Shown here in pieces: positions 15,377-24,058 of a stretch of 37,636 bases of DNA (position 1 is its first letter; each line of letters begins with the position of its first letter). Below the pieces are notes generated by a model, which had not been told where the DNA came from, made no database searches, and was given only the letters and a program-made list of their open reading frames with translations. The translations under genes and the position numbers were made by a program. The DNA is from MESE01 sp036675035. GTDB lineage: Bacteria; Pseudomonadota; Gammaproteobacteria; Burkholderiales; Burkholderiaceae_D. The stretch lies in the NCBI GenBank assembly GCA_036675035.1, contig JAKFFO010000106.1:1-37636 (forward strand), read 5' to 3'.

Positions 15377-17071
15377 ATGTATCGCTACGATCAATACGAC
15401 CACCTAATCGTCAAGGAGCGCGTCGCGCAATTTCGCGATCAAGTTCGCCGTCGTATCGCAGATGAACTGACCGAAGACGAATTCCTTCCGTTGCGCCTGC
15501 AGAACGGCCTTTACATGCAGCGCCACGCTTACATGTATCGCATCGCCATTCCATACGGTTTGCTGGCATCGACACAACTGCGCAAACTCGCCTATATCGC
15601 ACGCAAATACGATCGCGGCTACGGCCACTTCACGACGCGCCAGAATATTCAGTTCAACTGGATCGAGCTGGAAGATGCGCCGGATATTTACGAACATCTG
15701 TCCTCGGTCGAAATGCACTCGATCCAGACCTCCGGTAATGATGTTCGCAATACCACCGCCGACGAATATGCCGGCGTTGCAGCCGACGAACTGGTCGATC
15801 CGCGCCCATATGCCGAACTGGTGCGCCAGTGGAGCACCTTCCACCCCGAATTCGCTTACTTGCCGCGCAAGTTCAAGATCGCATTCAACGCCGCCAAGGA
15901 AGATCGCGCGGCAATCGCGATGCACGACATCGGCATCGAGATTGTGAAAAATGCCGAAGGCGAAACCGGCTTTCGCGTGCTGGTGGGCGGCGGTCTGGGT
16001 CGCACACCGATTCTCGGCAGCTTCATCCGCGAATTCCTGCCATGGGAACACCTGCTGACCTATATCGAGGCGATCCTGCGCGTGTACAACCAGTACGGCC
16101 GCCGTGACAACAAGTTCAAGGCGCGCATCAAGATCCTGGTCAAGGCGGTCGGCGCCGATGAATTCGCGCGCATGGTCGAAGAAGAATGGGCCGACCTGAA
16201 GGATGGTCCGAGCACGTTGACCCACGAGGAATTCGACCGGATAGCCGCTTATTTCACGCCGCCGCCCTATGAAGCGCTGGCTAACGAAGATGCACGGCTC
16301 CGGCAGCAAAGAGCCGAAAGCAAGGCCTTCGATAACTGGATGAAACGCAACGTCAAGCCGCACAAGATACCCGGCTACGCAATCGTCGTGCTGTCGCTGA
16401 AAAAACCCGGTGTGCCGCCGGGCGATGCAACTGCGGAGCAAATGGATTTCATTGCCGACCTGGCGGATCGTTACAGCTTCGGCGAGTTGCGCGTCACGCA
16501 CGAACAGAATTTGGTGTTGGCGGACGTGAAGCAGTCCGAGCTGTTCACACTTTGGGGTGAAGCCAAGGCGCATCATCTGGCGACGCCGAACATCGGTTTG
16601 CTGACCGACGTCATCTGCTGCCCCGGCGGCGATTTCTGCTCGCTGGCGAATGCCAAATCGATCCCGATCGCGGCTGCGATTACCGAACGTTTCGAGAACA
16701 TCGATTTTCAGCACGACATCGGCGAAATCGAACTGAACATGTCCGGTTGCATCAACGCCTGCGGCCATCACCATATCGGCAACATCGGGATTCTCGGCGT
16801 CGACAAGGATGGCTCCGAGTGGTACCAGATATCGATCGGCGGCGCGCAAGGCAATCACAGTTCGATCGGCAAGATCCTCGGCCCGTCGTTCTCTGCTCTT
16901 CAGGTACCTGGCGTGATCGACCGTCTGCTGCAGGTATATGTGCGGAATCGCCATGAAGGCGAGCGCTTTATCGAGACGGTGCGCCGTGTTGGCATGGAAC
17001 CGTTCAAGGAACATGTCTATGCTTCGCCGATCACCGGCGGCGAACTGGTGGGAGAAGATGAATATGCGTGA
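15377..17071 (+). CDS. cysI: Assimilatory sulfite reductase hemoprotein (CysI)
   Basis: Siroheme and [4Fe-4S] enzyme of 564 residues that reduces sulfite to sulfide. Two ferredoxin-like/siroheme-binding repeats are visible. The cluster cysteines lie in CCPGGDFC near residue 413 and SGCINACGHHHIG near residue 456. Arginine-rich siroheme contacts such as HFTTRQNIQ occur near residue 85. The ATG at 15377 has an AAAGGA site. No flavoprotein subunit CysJ is in the operon, so electrons probably come from another donor, as in many betaproteobacteria. A nitrite reductase role is less likely given the surrounding cys genes. Confidence 0.93.
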   Translation: MYRYDQYDHLIVKERVAQFRDQVRRRIADELTEDEFLPLRLQNGLYMQRHAYMYRIAIPYGLLASTQLRKLAYIARKYDRGYGHFTTRQNIQFNWIELEDAPDIYEHLSSVEMHSIQTSGNDVRNTTADEYAGVAADELVDPRPYAELVRQWSTFHPEFAYLPRKFKIAFNAAKEDRAAIAMHDIGIEIVKNAEGETGFRVLVGGGLGRTPILGSFIREFLPWEHLLTYIEAILRVYNQYGRRDNKFKARIKILVKAVGADEFARMVEEEWADLKDGPSTLTHEEFDRIAAYFTPPPYEALANEDARLRQQRAESKAFDNWMKRNVKPHKIPGYAIVVLSLKKPGVPPGDATAEQMDFIADLADRYSFGELRVTHEQNLVLADVKQSELFTLWGEAKAHHLATPNIGLLTDVICCPGGDFCSLANAKSIPIAAAITERFENIDFQHDIGEIELNMSGCINACGHHHIGNIGILGVDKDGSEWYQISIGGAQGNHSSIGKILGPSFSALQVPGVIDRLLQVYVRNRHEGERFIETVRRVGMEPFKEHVYASPITGGELVGEDEYA

Positions 17072-17600
17072 AATCATCAAGGACAAGGCCGTCGTGATGG
17101 ACGACTGGACCATACTGAAGCTTGAAGAAGGCGATACGCCGGAAGCCGTGATCGTGCCGGCCGGAAAAATCATCGCGCCGCTGACCGTCTGGGAAGCGCA
17201 GCGTACCAGCCTGAAGACACGGACCGAGATCGGTGTCTGGATCGCCAGCCATGAGCGTCCGGAAGTATTGAAGGAAGATATCGCGAAACTCTCGGTGATC
17301 GCGATCGATTTTCCGAAATTCTCTGATGGCCGCGGCTATTCGATTGCCTACAATTTGCGTGAGCGGCTCGGCTTTACCGGCGAATTGCGCGCGATCGGCG
17401 ATGTCCTGCGCGATCAGATGTTTTACATGCAACGGGTCGGATTCAATTCGTTTGCGACGCGTGAGGACCGCAACATTCATGACGCGCTGAAAAGCCTGTT
17501 CGATTTCTCGGAAGCCTACCAGGCGGCATGGGATCTGAAGTCGCCTTTATTCCGCCGCGTCAATCGGGTACACCGCGAGCAGAAAGCGCTGGAGCAATGA
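17058..17600 (+). CDS. DUF934 protein of the sulfate assimilation operon
   Basis: Protein of 180 residues of the DUF934 family, always found beside cysI and cysH in proteobacteria. The ATG at 17058, inside the end of cysI (14-base overlap), follows a GGGAGAAG site. It is soluble, with recognisable stretches LTVWEAQR near residue 36, FPKFSDGRGYSIAYNLRERLGFTGELRAIGDVLRDQMFYMQRVGFNSF in the middle (given here in outline only) and a short charged C-terminus. A biochemical role has not been firmly assigned. Conserved linkage suggests an accessory factor for sulfite reductase, perhaps in electron transfer or assembly. Confidence 0.88.
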   Translation: MNMREIIKDKAVVMDDWTILKLEEGDTPEAVIVPAGKIIAPLTVWEAQRTSLKTRTEIGVWIASHERPEVLKEDIAKLSVIAIDFPKFSDGRGYSIAYNLRERLGFTGELRAIGDVLRDQMFYMQRVGFNSFATREDRNIHDALKSLFDFSEAYQAAWDLKSPLFRRVNRVHREQKALEQ

Positions 17601-18331
17601 GATCCGACCAGTTTTCGACCTTGGTCGCCGCGACGCAAGCCACGCTCGCACGCATCGCAAGCGATTTTTCGCCAGCGGTATTTGCGTCAAGTCTGGCAGC
17701 AGAGGACATGGTCCTGACCGACATGATCCTGCACAGCAAACTTCCGATCGGTATTTTTTCACTGGAGACCGGCCGCCTGCATGCGGAAACACTGGGCATG
17801 CTCGATCGAATCCGGGAAAGTTACGGCTGCGACGTGAGTCTCTATCGTCCCGAAACGGCTGCGGTGGATGCGTACATCAAGGAAAACGGGCTGAATGCGT
17901 TTTACGACAGCGTCGACATGCGCAAGGAGTGCTGCCGCATTCGCAAGGTCGAACCGTTGAATCGTGCGCTCGCCGGCAACAAGGCGTGGATTACCGGACA
18001 GCGCCGCGCGCAATCGACCACCCGCGCGGCGCTGGATATTCAGGAACAGGATGACGCACACGGAATGGTCAAGTTCAATCCGCTGGCCGACTGGTCGGAA
18101 GAAGATGTCTGGCATTACATCCGGACCAACAACGTGCCCTACAACCCGCTGCATGACAAAGGATATCCGTCGATCGGATGCGAGCCATGCACTCGCGCGA
18201 TCCAGCCCGGCGAAGACGTTCGCGCCGGACGCTGGTGGTGGGAAAACCCTGAATCGAAAGAATGCGGCTTGCATGTCGTCGACGGCAAACTGGTTCGAAT
18301 CAAATCGACAACGCAAACAACACCGGCCTGA
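17597..18331 (+). CDS. cysH: Adenylylsulfate (APS) reductase, thioredoxin-dependent
   Basis: Soluble enzyme of 244 residues that reduces APS to sulfite and AMP. The cysteine pairs Cys112-Cys113 (ECCRIRK) and Cys195/Cys198 (CEPCTR) are those that hold the [4Fe-4S] cluster of APS reductases and are absent from PAPS reductases. The catalytic cysteine is Cys223 in KECGLH. It begins at an ATG overlapping the DUF934 stop (ATGA). The cluster motif fits the absence of an APS kinase gene (cysC) in the operon, meaning that sulfate is reduced at the APS level. Confidence 0.93.
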   Translation: MRSDQFSTLVAATQATLARIASDFSPAVFASSLAAEDMVLTDMILHSKLPIGIFSLETGRLHAETLGMLDRIRESYGCDVSLYRPETAAVDAYIKENGLNAFYDSVDMRKECCRIRKVEPLNRALAGNKAWITGQRRAQSTTRAALDIQEQDDAHGMVKFNPLADWSEEDVWHYIRTNNVPYNPLHDKGYPSIGCEPCTRAIQPGEDVRAGRWWWENPESKECGLHVVDGKLVRIKSTTQTTPA

Positions 18332-18334
18332 AAA

Positions 18335-19282
18335 ATGAATACAGCAGTTGATAAATTATTTCTCGAAGCAGCCCAAGGCTCCATCAACCAGCGGCACCTG
18401 GATTGGCTTGAATCGGAAGCAATCCACATCATGCGGGAAGTCGCCGCGGAGTGCGCCAATCCGGCATTGCTGTTCTCCGGCGGCAAGGATTCGGTAGTGC
18501 TGCTGCGCATTGCGGAAAAGGCTTTTCGACCGGGAAGCTTTCCATTCCCGTTGGTGCATATCGACACCGGCCATAACTTCGAGGAAGTCATTACCTTTCG
18601 CGACAAACGTGTTGCCGAAATGGGCGAGCGGCTGATCGTCGGCTCCGTCGAAGACTCGATCAAGCGTGGCACGGTCCGCCTGCGAAATCCGCAAACCGAT
18701 TCGCGCAATGCCGCGCAAGCGGTAACCCTGCTGGAGACGATTGCGGAACACAAGTTCGATGCCTGCATCGGCGGCGCACGCCGTGACGAAGAGAAGGCGC
18801 GCGCCAAGGAACGGATTTTTTCATTCCGCGACGAGTTCGGCCAATGGAATCCGAAAGCGCAACGTCCGGAGCTGTGGGACTTGTATAACACGCGCGTGCA
18901 TCCTGGCGAAAACATGCGCGTATTTCCGATTTCGAACTGGACCGAACTCGACGTGTGGCAATACATCGCACGCGAAAAACTCGAACTGCCGCCGATCTAT
19001 TTCGCGCATCAGCGACAGGTAATTCCGCGCAACGGCCTGCTGGTGCCGCTGACCGATCTGACGCCAGCCAGGGAAGGAGAAAAGATCGAAATGCGCACAG
19101 TGCGTTTCCGTACCGTCGGGGACATATCCTGCACTTGCCCGGTCGCTTCCGATGCAGCCACGGTCGAGGCGATCATCGCCGAAACTGCAGTGACGCAGAT
19201 TACCGAGCGGGGCGCGACGCGCATGGATGACCAGACGTCCGAAGCATCGATGGAAAAACGCAAGAAGGAAGGGTATTTCTGA
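18335..19282 (+). CDS. cysD: Sulfate adenylyltransferase subunit 2 (CysD)
   Basis: Catalytic ATP-pyrophosphatase subunit of 315 residues of the CysDN ATP sulfurylase, which makes APS from sulfate and ATP. The PP-loop SGGKDS is near residue 48. Further conserved stretches are HIDTGHNFEEVI, CIGGARRDEEKARAKERIFS and the C-terminal RFRTVGDISCTCPV with a typical RMDDQ tail ending KRKKEGYF. It follows cysH after three bases, and its stop TGA overlaps the cysN ATG by one base (TGATG), so the two subunits are translationally coupled. Confidence 0.95.
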   Translation: MNTAVDKLFLEAAQGSINQRHLDWLESEAIHIMREVAAECANPALLFSGGKDSVVLLRIAEKAFRPGSFPFPLVHIDTGHNFEEVITFRDKRVAEMGERLIVGSVEDSIKRGTVRLRNPQTDSRNAAQAVTLLETIAEHKFDACIGGARRDEEKARAKERIFSFRDEFGQWNPKAQRPELWDLYNTRVHPGENMRVFPISNWTELDVWQYIAREKLELPPIYFAHQRQVIPRNGLLVPLTDLTPAREGEKIEMRTVRFRTVGDISCTCPVASDAATVEAIIAETAVTQITERGATRMDDQTSEASMEKRKKEGYF

Positions 19283-20613
19283 TGAACGCCGTGGCTGCAG
19301 AACAAGAATTTTCCAAACTCGAACATGCGCCGCAGGAGCGCGGTTTGCTGCGTTTCATTACTGCCGGTTCGGTCGACGACGGCAAGAGCACGCTGATCGG
19401 CCGGCTGCTGTTCGACAGCAAGGGAATATTCGCCGATCAGCTGGATGCGATGTCCCGCGCAAAACACAAGCGCACGGTCGGCGATGCCGTCGACCTGTCG
19501 CTGCTCACCGATGGACTGGAGGCCGAGCGCGAGCAAGGCATCACGATCGACGTCGCCTACCGTTATTTCGCCACGCCGAACCGCAAGTTCATCATCGCCG
19601 ACACTCCCGGGCACGAGCAATACACGCGCAACATGGTCACCGGCGCATCGACCGCCGACGCCGTGATCATCCTGGTCGACGTATCAAAAGTGAAACTGGG
19701 TGACGACGGAAGTGTTGAACTGCTGATCCAGACCAAGCGCCATTCGACCATCGCACATCTTCTGCAGATCGAACATATCGTCGTGGCGGTCAACAAGATG
19801 GATCTGGTTGATTACGACCAGGCGGTATACGAGCGTATTGTTGGCGCGTACCAGGCGTTCGCGAACCGGCTTGGTCTGAAGAACGTCCGCGCAATTCCGC
19901 TATCGGCGCTGGCCGGCGACAACGTAGTAACGGCAAGCGACAGGATGCCGTGGTATCAGGGTCCGACGCTGATCCAGTTGCTGGAATCATTAAGCGTCTA
20001 CGACGAATCGCATGACGATCCATTCCGCTTTCCGGTACAGCTGGTGGCCCGGCACAAGGGGCATGAAGCGAACGATTTCCGCGGTTACATGGGCCGCATC
20101 GAAGCCGGCAAAGTCAGCAAGGGCGACAAACTGACGGTGCAGCCGAGCGGCCAGACGGCCACTGTGAAAGACATCGTGACACTCGATGGATCGCTCGAAT
20201 CGGCAGCGGCAGGCCAGTCCGTGACCTTGATGCTCAATGAATACCTGGACATTTCGCGCGGCGACATGCTGGCCGCGACCGCGCAGCCCGCCACATTGCT
20301 GAAAACCGTGAATGCCGACGTATGCTGGCTTTCCGAAGAGCCGCTGGACCTGCGACGCAAATACTGGCTCAAGCACACCACGAAGCAGGTGGCAGCTCGT
20401 GTGGTACGGATCGATACACTGCTCGACATCAATACCCAGGAAAAACGTCCGGCAGACGCATTGAACTTGAACGGCATTGCCAATATCACGCTCTCGGTAC
20501 AGCAACCGCTGGCCGCCGATGCGTACGACGCGATCCGCTCGACCGGCGCCTTCATTCTGATTGACGAGGTGACGCATCAGACAGTCGCGGCTGGTATGAT
20601 TCGGCTCGGTTAA
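19282..20613 (+). CDS. cysN: Sulfate adenylyltransferase subunit 1 (CysN), GTPase
   Basis: GTPase subunit of 443 residues that drives APS formation by CysD. It shows translation-factor-like G motifs: GSVDDGKST (residues 29-37), DTPGHEQYTRNM near residue 108 and NKMDLVDYD near residue 172. Beta-barrel domains follow, ending in FILIDEVTHQTVAAGMIR. It is not fused to an APS kinase domain (no CysNC), in keeping with an APS-reducing pathway. It starts within the cysD stop codon. Confidence 0.95.
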   Translation: MNAVAAEQEFSKLEHAPQERGLLRFITAGSVDDGKSTLIGRLLFDSKGIFADQLDAMSRAKHKRTVGDAVDLSLLTDGLEAEREQGITIDVAYRYFATPNRKFIIADTPGHEQYTRNMVTGASTADAVIILVDVSKVKLGDDGSVELLIQTKRHSTIAHLLQIEHIVVAVNKMDLVDYDQAVYERIVGAYQAFANRLGLKNVRAIPLSALAGDNVVTASDRMPWYQGPTLIQLLESLSVYDESHDDPFRFPVQLVARHKGHEANDFRGYMGRIEAGKVSKGDKLTVQPSGQTATVKDIVTLDGSLESAAAGQSVTLMLNEYLDISRGDMLAATAQPATLLKTVNADVCWLSEEPLDLRRKYWLKHTTKQVAARVVRIDTLLDINTQEKRPADALNLNGIANITLSVQQPLAADAYDAIRSTGAFILIDEVTHQTVAAGMIRLG

Positions 20614-20634
20614 ACTGAATCATTCAAGGAAGGT

Positions 20635-21378
20635 ATGCCGTCACGAAAGCCGGGATTGGGAAAGGTCTATCTGGTAGGTGCCGGCCCAGGCGCCGCCGAC
20701 CTGATTACCGTGCGTGGCGCCCGCATCCTAGCGCAAGCCGAAGTCGTTCTGCATGACGCACTGGTCACCGACGAAATGCTGCAGCTTTGCCCGCAAGCCA
20801 TCAAAATCCCGGTTGGCAAACGTTCCGGGCAACGCTCTACCGCCCAGATTTTCATCAACCAGCAACTGGTTGAATCTGCGACAAAATACAAACTGGTAGT
20901 CCGGCTGAAAGGCGGCGATCCGATGCTGTTCGGACGCGCCGATGAAGAGCTGTCGGCGCTTGAGGCACATGGCATCGACGTTGAAATCATCCCGGGGATT
21001 ACTGCCGCGCTTGCTGCTGCCGCCTCGACTCGGCAGCCGTTGACCAAACGGGGAATTGCACGCAGCGTCGCTTTTTTCACGTCAAGCACCGGACACAGCC
21101 TGCCTGATCAGGTAACGATGCCGGATTGCGACACGCTGGTGCAGTACATGGGAGGGAAGGAAGCCATCAAGACCGCGCAGCGTTTACTGGCGCAAGGCCG
21201 CTCTCCGGATACGCCGGTCATGGTCGTCGAAAACTGCAGCCGTACCAATGAGCGCGTATTGCGCTTGCAGCTGATTTCGCTGGAACAGGGCCTTGCTCAA
21301 TTCAGCGGACCGGTACTGGTGATTATCGGCGATGCGCTGGCCCCGCGCGATATCGCACATCTTGCGGGCTTATCCTGA
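20635..21378 (+). CDS. cobA: Uroporphyrinogen-III C-methyltransferase (SUMT)
   Basis: Enzyme of 247 residues that methylates uroporphyrinogen III twice to precorrin-2, on the way to siroheme, the cofactor of CysI. It has the tetrapyrrole methylase pattern: VGAGPGAADLIT near residue 11, KGGDPMLFGRA near residue 92, IIPGITAALAAAA near residue 117 and VVENCSRTNERV. It is a single-domain SUMT, not the multifunctional CysG. It follows cysN by 21 bases with an AAGGAAGG site and ends the operon. Its last bases overlap the convergent chelatase gene by 9. Confidence 0.92.
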   Translation: MPSRKPGLGKVYLVGAGPGAADLITVRGARILAQAEVVLHDALVTDEMLQLCPQAIKIPVGKRSGQRSTAQIFINQQLVESATKYKLVVRLKGGDPMLFGRADEELSALEAHGIDVEIIPGITAALAAAASTRQPLTKRGIARSVAFFTSSTGHSLPDQVTMPDCDTLVQYMGGKEAIKTAQRLLAQGRSPDTPVMVVENCSRTNERVLRLQLISLEQGLAQFSGPVLVIIGDALAPRDIAHLAGLS

Positions 21379-21744
21379 CAACGCGTCGACGCAATATTTT
21401 GCAATCGCATTCAATACCAATGCATCCTCGCCCGCCGCACCGACGACCCTGAGCACCAAGCCGGAATGATCTTGCCGCAACTGTTCGACGATCAGCGGAA
21501 GATCGCGTAATACGTGGCCGCCCTGGCCCAGAAAAACCGGCACTACGGTAACGTCAACGCATCCCTGTTCAACCAGACTATCCACCATGTCAGGCAAGCG
21601 CGGCGTCATCAGGTCGAGATAAGCAAGCGATACCACGCTATCCGGCAGCTGCGACTGGACCAGCTGCTGCAAGCGCTCGAACGGCGCAGCCCAGCCCGGA
21701 TCACGAGCACCATGCGCAAACAGCACCAATGCCCGGGTCTTCAT
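21370..21744 (-). CDS. cbiX: Small sirohydrochlorin chelatase (CbiX/SirB type)
   Basis: Protein of 124 residues matching the short CbiX family that inserts iron or cobalt into sirohydrochlorin. A histidine of the metal site lies in LFAHGARDPGW (near residue 11), and FLGQGGHVLRDLP near residue 75 holds the second. The ATG at 21744 overlaps the lptG stop (TGATG) and has a GGAG site; a start at 21762 is possible but poorer. Beside cobA it would complete siroheme for CysI, although a separate precorrin-2 dehydrogenase is not in the window. Oddly, it is coupled to the lptFG operon rather than to the cys operon it presumably serves. Confidence 0.83.
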   Translation of the reverse strand: MKTRALVLFAHGARDPGWAAPFERLQQLVQSQLPDSVVSLAYLDLMTPRLPDMVDSLVEQGCVDVTVVPVFLGQGGHVLRDLPLIVEQLRQDHSGLVLRVVGAAGEDALVLNAIAKYCVDALSG

Positions 21745-22892
21745 CAATGCCGCTCCATCCATGACAGCGCCGCGATCGCAATCAACAGAAATAATATGCT
21801 GGGCATCACCGCGGTCATCAGTGCGGGCCAGGTATTCAATAAACCGAGATGCGAAAAAAGACTGTTGATCAGTTGGAAGCTGACGCCGATCATTATGCCG
21901 GTAAATATCTTCAGGCTGACGCCGCCGGAGCGAAAATGGAGATAGGCAAAAGGCAGCGCAAGCGCCATCATCACGAACACCGCAAACGGATAGGTCAGCT
22001 TTTTCCAGAACGCGATTTCATAACGCTCCGCGCGCTGCTTGTTTTCTTTCAGGTGCCTGGTATAGGCGGAAAGATCGTACGCGGACATGCGGTCGGGATC
22101 GGCAAACAGCACTGCCAGGATTTCGGGGGTGATTTCCGACACCAAAATCTTGGACGCCATCGACTGCGTAGAAATCGCCGCAGCAAGCTCCCGTAGCGCG
22201 TCGGATGAATCGGCATTTTCGACAGGAAAACGTGTTTCCGATACATTCGCCAGTTTCCAGGTATTCGCACCCTGGTACACCGCACTGGCTGCCGTAATCA
22301 TTGCAGACATCCGGAAATTCAGATCGAACTCGTAGATCTTTACGCCCAGCAGTTCTCCATTCGTGCGTACATCGCGAACGTTCAGGAAACGCGAGCCGAT
22401 CTGAGCGCCGGAAGTACCATCCTTGCGGATCACGTCCTTGGCCCAAAGCCCGGACCGGAATTCCTGCGAGATCGATGTTCCTTGCGCCTTGAGTCTCAGT
22501 TTCTCTGCGAGTTCGTTGGCCTTTGGCGCAAGAACTTCCCCGAACAGGAACGTGATTACCGCAAACAGGATGCCGATCCGCGCCAGGATGCCACCAGCCA
22601 TCCAGGTCGACATGCTCGATACCCGCATGATGGTAAATTCCGATTGGGATGCAAATTGTGCAAGTACCCAGATCGTGCCGATCAATGCAGCGATCGGCAT
22701 CAACTCATAGGTGTACCCCGGCAATCTCATGAATACGTAAAGAAACGCATGCTGAAGCTCGTATCCGCCGCGACCGATCAGTTTCAATTCGCTGATCAAA
22801 TCAAAAAACGCGAACAGCGCAAGAAATGCGAGCAGCACGAACATGACCGCCCTGATTATTTCTTTTGCAAAATATCTTTGCAGGACTTTCAC
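21744..22892 (-). CDS. lptG: LPS export permease LptG
   Basis: Inner-membrane subunit of the LptB2FG complex, which extracts lipopolysaccharide from the inner membrane for transport to the cell surface. About 382 residues from a GTG at 22892: KVLQRYFAKEIIRAVMFVLLAFLALFAFFDLI gives the typical N-terminus (outlined only). A periplasmic beta-jellyroll region follows (about residues 130-260), and the C-terminal helices contain LPFAYLHFRSGGVSLKIFTGIMIG. The GTG overlaps the lptF stop as GTGA. A longer open frame to 23222 is an artefact of overlap with lptF. Confidence 0.92.
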   Translation of the reverse strand: MKVLQRYFAKEIIRAVMFVLLAFLALFAFFDLISELKLIGRGGYELQHAFLYVFMRLPGYTYELMPIAALIGTIWVLAQFASQSEFTIMRVSSMSTWMAGGILARIGILFAVITFLFGEVLAPKANELAEKLRLKAQGTSISQEFRSGLWAKDVIRKDGTSGAQIGSRFLNVRDVRTNGELLGVKIYEFDLNFRMSAMITAASAVYQGANTWKLANVSETRFPVENADSSDALRELAAAISTQSMASKILVSEITPEILAVLFADPDRMSAYDLSAYTRHLKENKQRAERYEIAFWKKLTYPFAVFVMMALALPFAYLHFRSGGVSLKIFTGIMIGVSFQLINSLFSHLGLLNTWPALMTAVMPSILFLLIAIAALSWMERH

Positions 22893-24022
22893 TGCGGAAC
22901 CTTCCGACCCGGAAAATAGGTACGCTTTAGGGATGTCCAGATGACCAACGGATGATAGCGGCTGTTCATGTTCAGTCGCCAAAGAAAAAGTGCAAAGATC
23001 ATCAGCATGACCAGCACATGAATCGGCCACCAGGCCAACTGCAACGACAACCGGTTCTGCACGACCGATGCCTGGAACACGCTGATCATATTGCTGTAGA
23101 CCACGAACAATATCAGCGCAATCATCAGGTTGCCTGATCTTCCACCGCGCGGGTTCACAAAGCTCAGTGGAATCGCAAACAGCATCAGCAGCATGCCCAT
23201 GATCGGCAGCGCCGTCCGCCACAACAGTTCGCCCTTATTGAAATTATTCATGTCTTCGAGCAGCGCCCGTGTCGACAGTGCGCGCGCGGATCGGTCAGCG
23301 CCCAATGCCGCCGACTGCCGCGATACCAGCACGCCGTAGCGATCGAATTCCATCAACCGGAAATCCGGCTGGCTCGGCGCGCCGTCATATCGGCGACCAT
23401 CCTCCAGCACCAGAAATTTATCGCCCTGCTTGTCGACTTCGATCGTCCCCTCACGGGCGACGACCACGCTGTTCTGTCCGTTCCGCGTCGTATTGACGAA
23501 TACGTTCCGCACGTGCGTCGCATCGCCCGATATGCCTTCAACAAAAAACACACGATCGGACGACGACGATTCCTGGAAACGGCCCGGCGAAACCTTCGCC
23601 ACGTCTTCGCGCTTCTCGAAGCGTTCCCTGAACTCGGCGCTTTGCCGATTGGCCCAGGGCGTTACCATGAAACTCAGGATCGCTATCAGCACCACGATAG
23701 GCAGGCCAAACGAGAGCACCGGTCTGATCCACTTCGACAAACTCAGGCCGGACGCAAACCAGACTACCATTTCCGAATCCTGATAGCTGCGCGATACGAC
23801 CATCAGCACGGAGACGAAACTGGTCAGGCTCAGTATGATTGGCAGATAGTTCAGGGCCGCGAATCCGATCAGTGCGACCACGTCCTGCGACGCCACCTTG
23901 CCTCCCGCAGCCTGACCCAGTATGCGAATCAGCATGACGGTAATAGTGATCGTGAAGAGCGTGGTGAAGACGGCGCCGGCGGTGCTGATCAATTCGCGTC
24001 GTAGCGCGCGCTGAAAAATCAT
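22889..24022 (-). CDS. lptF: LPS export permease LptF
   Basis: Partner permease of LptG, 377 residues. It begins MIFQRALRRELISTAGAV, then helices around residues 15-125, a periplasmic jellyroll (about residues 140-260) and C-terminal helices ending near LWRLNMNSRYHP. The ATG at 24022 was chosen by family N-terminus; the open frame continues far upstream without resemblance. The gene is divergent from pepA with only 36 bases between the starts, an arrangement also seen in enterobacteria. Confidence 0.92.
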   Translation of the reverse strand: MIFQRALRRELISTAGAVFTTLFTITITVMLIRILGQAAGGKVASQDVVALIGFAALNYLPIILSLTSFVSVLMVVSRSYQDSEMVVWFASGLSLSKWIRPVLSFGLPIVVLIAILSFMVTPWANRQSAEFRERFEKREDVAKVSPGRFQESSSSDRVFFVEGISGDATHVRNVFVNTTRNGQNSVVVAREGTIEVDKQGDKFLVLEDGRRYDGAPSQPDFRLMEFDRYGVLVSRQSAALGADRSARALSTRALLEDMNNFNKGELLWRTALPIMGMLLMLFAIPLSFVNPRGGRSGNLMIALILFVVYSNMISVFQASVVQNRLSLQLAWWPIHVLVMLMIFALFLWRLNMNSRYHPLVIWTSLKRTYFPGRKVPQ

Positions 24023-24058
24023 TCGAAGACTATAATTGAAAAAATTAAAGGAGCGATC

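Noticed and set aside
15404..17173. Open frame of 589 codons antisense to cysI
   Set aside because: Shadow of the high-GC cysI reading frame; its sequence resembles no family and the sense frame is certain.
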